From assembly GCA_013389125.1 (NCBI GenBank), contig JACADX010000465.1:1-5261 (forward strand): a DNA stretch of 5,261 nucleotides. Direction: 5' to 3'. The notes beneath the pieces were generated by a model, which was given only the letters and a program-made list of their open reading frames with translations, was not told the DNA's origin and ran no database searches. Below are positions 1-5,261 of the stretch, one piece after another (within the stretch, counting starts at the first letter, position 1; the number at the start of each line of letters is the position of its first letter). A program made the translations under genes and the position numbers. This DNA comes from Parvularculaceae bacterium. GTDB taxonomy: Bacteria; Pseudomonadota; Alphaproteobacteria; Caulobacterales; Parvularculaceae.

Positions 1-326
1 AGCGCAGCGCGGTCGATGCGCGCGCGGCGCTTCCTGCCGCGGCGGCGCGAGACGAAGAAATCCTCGAACGGCGCGAAGAAGAGCCGCGCCGCGCTTTTGC
101 GGCGCGGCGGAAACGCCGCGCCGGCGTCGATAAGCCGTGTACGGAGGACGCCGAGCAGCGCCGCCGCCGGGAGCGCGTCGTCGGCTCTCCCCGCCGTCTC
201 AAGCGTCTCGAAGAGACGCAGCGCCGCGGCGGCGGGAAGCGCGCCCAGAAACGCCTCGAGCCGCGCCCATTTCTTCGCGGGAACGCCCGGCGGCGCGAGG
301 GAAAAAGCAGCGGAAAGTTCGGTCAT
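1..326 (-). CDS. Hypothetical protein, N-terminal part (3' end beyond left edge)
   Basis: I do not recognise this protein. The minus-strand frame is open from an ATG at 326-324 to the window edge, giving 108 codons with no stop. An in-frame TAG (341-339) lies five codons upstream, so this ATG is the first possible methionine start. I see no clear Shine-Dalgarno before it. The visible part begins MTELSAAFSLAPPG and is Ala/Leu/Arg-rich and probably helical up to about residue 70. A compact aromatic motif, RLFFAPFEDFF (about 81-91), follows, then a strongly basic stretch (about 94-106, RRRGRKRRARIDR). There is no signal peptide or membrane segment. It lies in the same direction as the J-domain gene, 135 bases downstream of it, so co-transcription is possible but not shown. 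The basic stretch could bind nucleic acid or simply be a linker; the missing C-terminus prevents assignment. The frame is credible because it is uninterrupted and has a clean start boundary. Confidence 0.68.
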   Translation of the reverse strand, partial: MTELSAAFSLAPPGVPAKKWARLEAFLGALPAAAALRLFETLETAGRADDALPAAALLGVLRTRLIDAGAAFPPRRKSAARLFFAPFEDFFVSRRRGRKRRARIDRAA

Positions 327-461
327 CGGAACGCGTTTCTAGCGGAAAAGACCCCCCGCCGCCAGCGCCTGCGCGGCCCCGCGCCTGCGCCGGCGCGCCA
401 CGGGGCGCTACACGCCGCAACGGGGCGCGCGCCGATCATTGATCCGTCTACAAATCAATAA
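327..461. other. GC-rich intergenic gap with short direct repeats
   Basis: No gene is supported in these 135 bases. Two pairs of short direct repeats are visible: GCGCCTGCGC at 365-374 and 381-390, and ACGGGGCGC at 400-408 and 420-428. The second pair is exactly 20 bases apart, about two helical turns. A 6-bp inverted repeat (ATTGAT 438-443, ATCAAT 454-459) lies just after the co-chaperone stop codon, but it is too weak and has no T-run to be called a terminator. No convincing -35/-10 pair was found for the gene starting at 326. Confidence 0.4.
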
Positions 462-1442
462 TCAAGACGCGTCGGCGAAGCGCTTTTTCGGCGCCTCGTC
501 CGCCCCGCGCCAGGCCTTGACGAAGGCTTCAAGCTCCTTGTCGCCGCCTTCGGGAAGGATGATCTTCAGTTTCACATATTGATCGCCCGGCGCATGGCCC
601 TCGCGCTGGACGCCCCGGCCCTTAAGGCGCAACACCGCGCCCGAGGAGGAATATTTCGGCACGCTGATCGACACCTCGCCGGCGATCGTCGGCGCGGTGA
701 TCTTGCCGCCGAGAACGGCTTCTTTCAGCGTGATCGGCGCCTCGATATGGATGTCGTCGCCGTGGCGCTCGAAGAGGGTATGGGGCTTGACCGCGACCTC
801 GACATAGACGTCACCGGCGGGTCCGCCCGCGGCGCCCGCTTCCCCCTGGCCCTTGAGCCGGAGCGTTTGACCGTCTTCAAGGCCCGCCGGGATGGCGATG
901 TCGAGCGTCCGCCCGTCCGGCATGGTGACGCGCTTCCTGGCGCCTTTTGCGGCGTCGAGAAAATCGACTTCGAGCCGGTATTTGACGTCGCGGCCGCGGA
1001 ATTGCGGGCCGCCGCCCATTCCGGATCCGGGCGGAAATCCGGCGCCGGCGGTCCCGCCTGACTGGCGCCCGCGCCCGAAGAGGTCGGCGAAAATGTCGCC
1101 GAGATCGTCGAAGTCGCCCTTGTTGGCGAAGCCGCCCGAATAGCCGCCCGCGCCAGGGCCGGCGCCTTGTGCGCCCTGCCCGCCTGTCCACTGGCGATAC
1201 TGGTATTGCGGGCGTTCCTTGCCCTGCTCGTCGATTTCGCCGCGGTCGTATTTCTTGCGCCGGTCGGCATCGCCGATGATGTCGAAGGCGGCGGAGACTT
1301 CCTTGAACTTCTCTTCGGCCTTCTTGTCGTCCTTGTTGCGGTCGGGGTGATATTTTTTCGCAAGCGTCCGGAACGCCGCGCGGATTTCCGCGTCGGACGC
1401 AGCGGGCGTGACCCCAAGCACGGAATAAGGGTTCCTCGCCAA
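462..1442 (-). CDS. DnaJ/CbpA-type J-domain co-chaperone (class B, no zinc finger)
   Basis: This is a cytosolic Hsp40 co-chaperone expected to stimulate the ATPase of DnaK and pass it non-native proteins. The 326 residues show a J domain (about 1-68) with the essential HPD triad at 32-34. A Gly-rich linker (about 86-148) contains a DIFADLFG segment near 116-123. Two beta-rich C-terminal substrate-binding domains follow (about 150-225 and 226-296), with typical motifs such as IPAGLEDGQTLRLKGQG and VLRLKGRG. The four CxxCxGxG zinc motifs of true DnaJ are absent, and length and layout match the CbpA-like group. The short DRGEID segment after the J domain is, as I recall it, typical of rhizobial members. 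The start is TTG (1442-1440): an in-frame TAA lies two codons upstream (1448-1446), and the next start-like codon (GTG, residue 8) would cut into the J domain. An AAAGGAG lies 11 bases upstream. It is transcribed divergently from the 137-residue gene. cbpA or a dnaJ paralogue name would fit; I assign neither. Confidence 0.95.
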   Translation of the reverse strand: MARNPYSVLGVTPAASDAEIRAAFRTLAKKYHPDRNKDDKKAEEKFKEVSAAFDIIGDADRRKKYDRGEIDEQGKERPQYQYRQWTGGQGAQGAGPGAGGYSGGFANKGDFDDLGDIFADLFGRGRQSGGTAGAGFPPGSGMGGGPQFRGRDVKYRLEVDFLDAAKGARKRVTMPDGRTLDIAIPAGLEDGQTLRLKGQGEAGAAGGPAGDVYVEVAVKPHTLFERHGDDIHIEAPITLKEAVLGGKITAPTIAGEVSISVPKYSSSGAVLRLKGRGVQREGHAPGDQYVKLKIILPEGGDKELEAFVKAWRGADEAPKKRFADAS

Positions 1443-1453
1443 GGCTTACCGGA

Positions 1454-1460
1454 CTCCTTT
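1454..1460 (-). promoter_or_regulatory. Ribosome binding site for the TTG-started co-chaperone
   Basis: On the minus strand AAAGGAG lies 11 bases before the TTG start codon. It supports the unusual TTG start, because no ATG or GTG in this frame lies between the in-frame TAA at 1448-1446 and the J domain. The spacing is slightly long. Confidence 0.7.
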
Positions 1461-1475
1461 TCGTCGCGAAACAAG
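1456..1475 (-). promoter_or_regulatory. Possible hairpin masking the co-chaperone Shine-Dalgarno
   Basis: Read on the minus strand, TTTCG (1471-1467) pairs with CGAAA (1463-1459) around the triloop CGA. Beyond a bulged G (1472), CTT (1475-1473) pairs with AGG (1458-1456) using one G-U pair. The stem would hold the AAAGG part of the Shine-Dalgarno. A short stem with a bulged G over the SD resembles the final hairpin of ROSE-type RNA thermometers of rhizobial heat-shock genes. The stem is only 8 bp and no conserved upstream hairpins were identified, so this is a candidate only. Confidence 0.28.
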
Positions 1476-1502
1476 GCCCATGAAAGACCGGCCCCTCGCG
1501 GT

Positions 1503-1530
1503 AGATAGGCGATTATGCCGCAAAATGAAG
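1503..1530 (-). promoter_or_regulatory. Candidate sigma-32 (RpoH) heat-shock promoter for the co-chaperone
   Basis: On the minus strand CTTC (1530-1527) is followed after exactly 17 bases by CCTATCT (1509-1503). The alphaproteobacterial RpoH consensus, as I recall it, is CTTG, 17-18 bases, then CYTATNT. The -10 half matches fully and the -35 half in three of four positions. A transcript starting about 7 bases later would have a leader of about 50-55 nt containing the AAAGGAG site. A J-domain gene is a typical RpoH target. An overlapping CATAAT (1517-1512) could be a sigma-70 -10, but I found no good -35 for it. Confidence 0.45.
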
Positions 1531-1642
1531 GGAGCGCGGTTAATTTCGGGGGGCGGCTTGGGGCAAGGCTCTCCAGAGCTAGGGCGTATAGCCGCGCCGC
1601 AAGAGCGAATTCGATCATTCGTAACGCTCGTCACCGCCGCAC

Positions 1643-1673
1643 TTGCGACGTCCATGTAAGGAGGTCGTCGCAA
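1643..1673 (+). promoter_or_regulatory. Inverted repeat with the Shine-Dalgarno in its loop, abutting the start codon
   Basis: TTGCGACG (1643-1650) and CGTCGCAA (1666-1673) are perfect 8-base inverted repeats around a 15-base spacer. The spacer contains AAGGAGG (1658-1664), a near-perfect Shine-Dalgarno, and the ATG of the 137-residue gene begins at the next base (1674). In RNA this would form a hairpin presenting the SD in the loop with the start codon at its base. In DNA it could instead be an operator for a dimeric repressor. The repeat and the SD are plain in the sequence; a regulatory role is inferred. Confidence 0.45.
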
Positions 1674-2087
1674 ATGAGTCGGATCGGCCGGTTCAAGCGG
1701 AGACGGAGTGAATTCAGCATGCCATATGAAAACGAACACGCCATTCTCGACACGCCGCTCCTCGCCAATGCGCCGCGCGGATTCGGCGATTGGCAGACAA
1801 CCCTTTCGGGAAGCAATCCGATCGAGAACTACGAAGTCGGGCGACGATACCGAGCCTCGACCGACGGCTTCGTGTCGGCCATATCGGCCGGCAATGCACC
1901 GGCGAACGGCGTCGAGATCCAATGGTCGTCGACCGGCGATACGAATGACTTTCACACTCGCGCGCGCGGCGAGGGCGCTTATGACGGCGCCGTTCTGCCG
2001 GTGCGGCGCGGGACGTACTGGCGCGTCAAGCGCCATATTCCAGGCGGCGTGCAAATCAGCATCGCCTGGATGCCGGTCTATTCCTGA
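1674..2087 (+). CDS. Uncharacterised 137-residue protein convergent with the GTA tail gene
   Basis: I do not recognise the family. The start chosen is ATG 1674, because AAGGAGG lies 9 bases upstream. An in-frame ATG at 1719 (residue 16, MPYENEH) has a weaker GGAG at 1705-1708 and is an alternative. The frame stays open upstream to 1515, but that extension has no SD and does not look protein-like. The N-terminus is basic (RFKRRR, about 6-11), with no signal peptide or membrane segment. From about residue 50 the sequence looks like a compact beta-rich domain with many Gly, Thr and aromatic residues (YRASTDGFV, VEIQWSSTGD, RRGTYWRVKR), ending in SIAWMPVYS; it has no cysteine. This resembles the style of small phage fibre, spike or receptor-binding domains, which is inference. 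Wobble codons AGA, AGT, ATA, CGA, CCA and GCA are more frequent than in the flanking genes. It converges on the GTA gp15-like gene, with only 32 bases between the stop codons. Confidence 0.78.
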   Translation: MSRIGRFKRRRSEFSMPYENEHAILDTPLLANAPRGFGDWQTTLSGSNPIENYEVGRRYRASTDGFVSAISAGNAPANGVEIQWSSTGDTNDFHTRARGEGAYDGAVLPVRRGTYWRVKRHIPGGVQISIAWMPVYS

Positions 2088-2098
2088 GCGGAGCGACC

Positions 2099-2137
2099 GC
2101 GGCGGCGTTCCTTGAGGGATCATGGAACGCCAACCGC
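2099..2137. terminator. Hairpin between convergent genes, possible bidirectional terminator
   Basis: GGCGTTCC (2104-2111) pairs with GGAACGCC (2124-2131). Past a T-T mismatch, TGA (2113-2115) pairs with TCA (2120-2122) around a GGGA tetraloop of GNRA type. Outside an internal loop, GCGG (2099-2102) can pair with CCGC (2134-2137). The structure covers the convergent gap and includes the stop codon and last codons of the minus-strand tail gene. Neither side is followed by a T-run, so it is not a classical intrinsic terminator. It may stabilise the 3' ends or block convergent transcription. Confidence 0.42.
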
Positions 2138-5100
2138 CCCCCATGCGCCCGGGCCGACGAGGTCGGAGAGCTGCGCGACGCGGAAGGTGAGGGGCGGGCG
2201 GCCCGCGGGAAAGTTCGCCGGCGGGAAGTCCGCCGCGATCATCGCCGCGTCATAGACGAAGGCGGGCGCGGAAACTTCCGCTGTCCGGACGAGGCTTTCG
2301 CCGTTCAAGATTTCGACGCGGTAGCGCTCGAAGGCTTCGCCCAAAGGGACGTCCTCGCCCGTCCACGAATCGCCGCCCTTGCGCGTGCGCCGGACCCAGG
2401 AGAGGAGGAGACCCTCGCCCGTCTCAACCGCGACAAGGTGGACGGGCGAAAGCGGCCTCAGGCCCCGCGCCTCGCCCGTGAAACTCTTTGTGCGGAAGGT
2501 CGGCTCGGACGGGAGATCCGCCGCCGGCCCGGCGCGCCAGTCGAAGGCGATCCCGCGGAGATCGAGGGGGAGCGCCGCCGCGATGACGGCGCTGGTGAGG
2601 AGAACGAAGCGCGCGCCCGCCGCAGCGCCGAGGGCCGCCTCCGCTTCGGTGCCGTTCTGGCCCCGCAATAGGCCTTTGAGAGTCCAGACGCCGTCGGTTC
2701 CGAGCGTTGCGTCGCGGAATTGCAGGACCTCCCAACCCGCGTCCGTCTTCACCGCGGCGGCGTTCGCCCCGGCGAAAACCTCCTCCGCGCTTCTTGAGGC
2801 GAGCGCGCCGTAAGCAAGGCGCACACGCAGCGACCGCTCGTCGAAGCGCCCCGACGCGGACGAGCCTGGAAGGTCCGCCTCAAGCCTTCCGATGACGGCG
2901 CGCGCCGTCGCCGTCGCGGCGAGCGCTTCGCCGCGATAGAGCGCGACCGCGCCGGGCCAGGGATCGGAAAAGACGGCAAGATAGGGCGCCGCCGGGTCGT
3001 CGTCCTCGCGCAAAAGCGGCAGGTTCATGAGCTCGAAGGCGGGCTTGCCGAAGCGCGGCGCGGCGGCGGGCGTTTTCCAGCCCGATGTCGCGACAGGCGC
3101 TTCATAGACGGCGGGGGCGACGCGCGCCGCCTCGACCTTTCGCGCCGCGCCGTCGGCGATGGAGAGGATGCGGAAGTCGCGCGTCACGGCGCCAAGGACG
3201 AGCCTTACCGCGTCGCCGGGCTCGAGCTTTAGAAGCGAAGGCGGCAGCGCGAGGCTCGCCGTCTCGCGCATGACGCCGGCGTCGGCGAGGATCGAGCGCG
3301 CCCTTGCGGCCGCGTTCGCCTCGTCCATGATTGCGGGAAGCTCGATCCCGATCTCGCGGATGTCGTCCGTATAGGGATGTCTTGCCTCGGCGACGGCGGG
3401 AAGATAGTCCCCGCCCTCGTCGATGAAGCCGAGCCGCACGGCGGAAGGGAGGTCCGCTTTCTGCGCCGTCGTCAGCGTGAAAGCGGCCTTGCCGTCATCG
3501 ACGAGCGCGTCCTTGCCGAGCGTCAGGACGGCCGGGCCGCCGCGCGGCTGGAAGCGGAGCCCCGCCTCCGTCTCGACCATGTCGAACTGGAAAACGTCCG
3601 CCAGGGGATCGATCGTCTGGCGCGGGGAAAGCGGCCGGTCGACGACATAGCCGGCGAGCGAGCCCTTGAGGAGCGAGGCGTCGGCGGCGACGCCCGCTTC
3701 GGCGCAAAGCGCCTCGACGAGCGCGTCCAAGGGCGCTCTTGAAAGGCGCCCGTTGAGCCAGTGGCCCTTCTCCCAGTTCGCCGCGTCGCCCCAGATGTCG
3801 GCGCGCGCCGGGAAGAAGGGATAGGGGCGCGCGTCATAGGCGTAGACGAAAAGCCGGTCCGTCTCGATCATCGGAACGCCGGGCTCGGCCTCATTGTTCG
3901 CGCGCCAGTATTCGTGCGCCGCCTCGATCGCCCGGCGCTGCATCAGATCGTCCCGCGCGCCGGTCGAAAAAGGCGGCAGCGCCGATTCCGAGGATTTCGG
4001 ATCGACGAAGACATTCGGCGCGTTCGCGCCCTTGTCGACGGCGGGAACGCCGAATTCGGCGAAGCGGATCGGCTTTGACTTCGGAACCCAGGCGGTCGGC
4101 GCGGGGGCCCTGACGAAATTCGGCCGGTCGTGATGCGCGTTCTTCCACCAGTTCCGGATGTCCTTGGCGCGCCAGATCCAGGGCTCGCCGTAAACGGCGT
4201 CCGTGATCGGCGTCCTCAATTGCGCGGCGCGGTCGGCCTCGCTCGCATAGAACCAGTCGTAGTTCTCGCCGCCCTCGATATTCGCGGCGATATAGGCGCG
4301 GTCATACTGGCTCTTCCAGCCGGCGGCGAGGTCGGCATGCGCAAAGCCGTCGCGCCAGTCGGCGAGCGGGGGATAATAGTCGATGCCGATGAAATCGACA
4401 TTTTCGTCCGCCCACAACGGATCGAGATGGAAAAAGCGCCCGTCCGCTTTCGTCGCGCCCGACCATTCCGACCAGTCGGCGCCGTAGGAGATTTTCGCGG
4501 AGGGCAGGATCGCCTTGACGTCGGCGGCGAGCGCTTTCAAGGCCGCGACCGCCGGGAAATTCCCCAGATGATCGCGCGCGGCGACGAGCGCTTTCAATTC
4601 CGAGCCCAAAAGGAACGCCTCGACGCCGCCCGCCGCCGCGCAAAGATGCGCGTAATGCAGGATCATGCGGCGGAACGACCATTCGGCCGGGCCGGAATAG
4701 GAAACGGCCCCGTTCTGGACCGCGAAGTCGCCGGGCGCGGCCGCGCCGAAAAACGCGGCGACGTCGCTCGCCGCCGCCGCCGTCCCGTCATTGGCGCCGA
4801 CCGAGATCCGCCCGCGCCATGGATAGGCGCCTTGCGTTCCGGGGCCGTCCGGGTCCGGGAGATTGTTCGCCTGCGGAATATCCATGAGGATGAAGGGATG
4901 CATGGTGACGGCGAGGCCCTTCGCCTTCATCGCGAGGATCGCCTCGATGACGCCCTTGTCGGAGGGCGTGCCGCCATAGGCCGGCCGCCCGTCGAGCGTC
5001 GAGACGAGCCGCGCCTCGGCGCGGGAAACGCCCCCGCCGGTCCAAAGATCGGGCTCGGTCGTCTTGTCATGGGTTTCAACGCCCGGCCGCAGCGCGCATT

Positions 5101-5261
5101 GTCCGGCGCGAAGATCGTCGCCGAACCATGACACGACGAGCGCGGCGGCTTTGAGGTTTTTCGCCGCGCCCGTGAGCGCCGCAAGAGAGGCGGAAAAGTC
5201 CGCGACCCCGTCATTGTTGTTGACGTTTTCAGAGGCCGAGACGCCCTCGCCCGCCTCGCGG
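2120..5261 (-). CDS. GTA tail hub protein, gp15-like (TIM-barrel / 'host specificity'), C-terminal part
   Basis: This is the large distal-tail protein of an alphaproteobacterial gene transfer agent, equivalent to R. capsulatus GTA gp15, which forms the tail hub/tip used in host contact and DNA delivery. The frame is open from 5260 to the TGA at 2122-2120, giving 1046 codons. The family is about 1300 residues as I recall it, so roughly 250 N-terminal residues lie to the right. The GTG at 5134 is not a convincing start because family-like sequence (NLKAAALVVSWFGDDLRAG) runs across it. Numbering from the first visible codon, a glycoside-hydrolase-like TIM barrel (about 60-490) contains FLLGSEL with Glu221, YGADWSEW, FIGIDYYPP, GEPWIWR and RFAEFG with Glu402. 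A phage-tail_3-type domain follows (about 500-700, from GHWLNGRLSRAPLD). The C-terminal gp15-specific region (about 740-1046) contains RPLSPVHL and FERYRVEILNGES. There is no frameshift or internal stop. The upstream (rightward) neighbours are expected to be other GTA tail genes such as the gp14-like peptidase. Confidence 0.95.
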   Translation of the reverse strand, partial: REAGEGVSASENVNNNDGVADFSASLAALTGAAKNLKAAALVVSWFGDDLRAGQCALRPGVETHDKTTEPDLWTGGGVSRAEARLVSTLDGRPAYGGTPSDKGVIEAILAMKAKGLAVTMHPFILMDIPQANNLPDPDGPGTQGAYPWRGRISVGANDGTAAAASDVAAFFGAAAPGDFAVQNGAVSYSGPAEWSFRRMILHYAHLCAAAGGVEAFLLGSELKALVAARDHLGNFPAVAALKALAADVKAILPSAKISYGADWSEWSGATKADGRFFHLDPLWADENVDFIGIDYYPPLADWRDGFAHADLAAGWKSQYDRAYIAANIEGGENYDWFYASEADRAAQLRTPITDAVYGEPWIWRAKDIRNWWKNAHHDRPNFVRAPAPTAWVPKSKPIRFAEFGVPAVDKGANAPNVFVDPKSSESALPPFSTGARDDLMQRRAIEAAHEYWRANNEAEPGVPMIETDRLFVYAYDARPYPFFPARADIWGDAANWEKGHWLNGRLSRAPLDALVEALCAEAGVAADASLLKGSLAGYVVDRPLSPRQTIDPLADVFQFDMVETEAGLRFQPRGGPAVLTLGKDALVDDGKAAFTLTTAQKADLPSAVRLGFIDEGGDYLPAVAEARHPYTDDIREIGIELPAIMDEANAAARARSILADAGVMRETASLALPPSLLKLEPGDAVRLVLGAVTRDFRILSIADGAARKVEAARVAPAVYEAPVATSGWKTPAAAPRFGKPAFELMNLPLLREDDDPAAPYLAVFSDPWPGAVALYRGEALAATATARAVIGRLEADLPGSSASGRFDERSLRVRLAYGALASRSAEEVFAGANAAAVKTDAGWEVLQFRDATLGTDGVWTLKGLLRGQNGTEAEAALGAAAGARFVLLTSAVIAAALPLDLRGIAFDWRAGPAADLPSEPTFRTKSFTGEARGLRPLSPVHLVAVETGEGLLLSWVRRTRKGGDSWTGEDVPLGEAFERYRVEILNGESLVRTAEVSAPAFVYDAAMIAADFPPANFPAGRPPLTFRVAQLSDLVGPGAWGAVGVP

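Noticed and set aside
16..442. Plus-strand frames opposite the leftmost partial gene
   Set aside because: They are Arg/Ala/Pro-rich with no SD. The minus-strand frame has a clean upstream stop and a motif-like aromatic segment, so it is preferred.
438..459. ATTGAT/ATCAAT inverted repeat as a terminator of the co-chaperone gene
   Set aside because: The stem is only 6 bp and AT-rich, with a 10-base loop and no T-run. It is too weak to call.
1558..1591. TTGGGG with downstream TA-rich bases as a sigma-70 promoter for the 137-residue gene
   Set aside because: The only reasonable -10 (GTATAG) is 22 bases away and the correctly spaced hexamer (TAGGGC) is a poor match, so no promoter is called for this gene.
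725..1618. Minus-strand open frame of 297 codons overlapping the co-chaperone
   Set aside because: It overlaps the J-domain gene in another frame, its translation is low-complexity Ser/Arg/Ala, and its 5' part crosses the promoter and leader.
1515..1673. N-terminal extension of the 137-residue gene to ATG 1515
   Set aside because: The frame is open but has no SD at 1515, reads as Arg/Ala/Ser-rich non-protein-like sequence, and overlaps the promoter candidate of the divergent gene. The SD at 1658-1664 clearly serves ATG 1674.
1446..2144. Minus-strand open frame of 232 codons opposite the 137-residue gene
   Set aside because: It lies antisense to a frame with a strong SD, runs through the co-chaperone leader and promoter region, and its translation is Arg/Pro/Ser-rich with no domain-like pattern. 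It is best explained as a shadow frame.
4130..5131. Plus-strand open frame of 333 codons
   Set aside because: It lies entirely opposite the well-supported GTA gp15-like gene. Its length comes from the strong third-position GC bias, and its composition (Arg, Gly, Val, Asp) is typical of antisense shadows.
5132..5134. GTG as the true start of the GTA tail gene
   Set aside because: The frame stays open to the window edge, and the upstream residues continue the gp15-like sequence without a break, so the GTG is internal.

Overview
The window is very GC-rich and coding-dense. Its markers point to an alphaproteobacterium, most likely of the Rhizobiales (Hyphomicrobiales): a gene transfer agent (GTA) tail protein of the Rhodobacter capsulatus gp15 type, a zinc-finger-less DnaJ/CbpA-type co-chaperone of the kind common in rhizobia, and a promoter candidate resembling the alphaproteobacterial heat-shock consensus. 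The genus cannot be fixed from the sequence.

Layout, left to right. (1) Bases 1-326, minus strand: the N-terminal 108 codons of an unrecognised protein that runs off the left edge, with a very basic stretch near the visible end. (2) Bases 327-461: a GC-rich gap with short direct repeats. (3) Bases 462-1442, minus strand: a complete 326-residue J-domain co-chaperone that starts at TTG. (4) Bases 1443-1673: a divergent intergenic region with a sigma-32-like promoter, a Shine-Dalgarno and a possible SD-masking hairpin for the co-chaperone. On the other strand it holds a strong SD in the loop of a perfect 8-bp inverted repeat. (5) Bases 1674-2087, plus strand: a 137-residue protein of unknown function with wobble codons unlike its neighbours. 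(6) Bases 2088-2119: a short convergent gap, overlapped by a long hairpin that may act as a bidirectional transcript end. (7) Bases 2120-5261, minus strand: the C-terminal 1046 codons of the GTA gp15-like tail hub ('host specificity'/TIM-barrel) protein, with its 5' end beyond the right edge.

The large minus-strand gene is probably the last gene of a GTA structural cluster lying to the right. The small convergent gene caps this end of the cluster and is the least explained part of the window; it could be a GTA or phage accessory protein (fibre or spike) or an unrelated cargo gene. The co-chaperone and the leftmost gene are probably ordinary chromosomal flanking genes. No tRNA, rRNA, CRISPR array, insertion sequence or attachment site was recognised.
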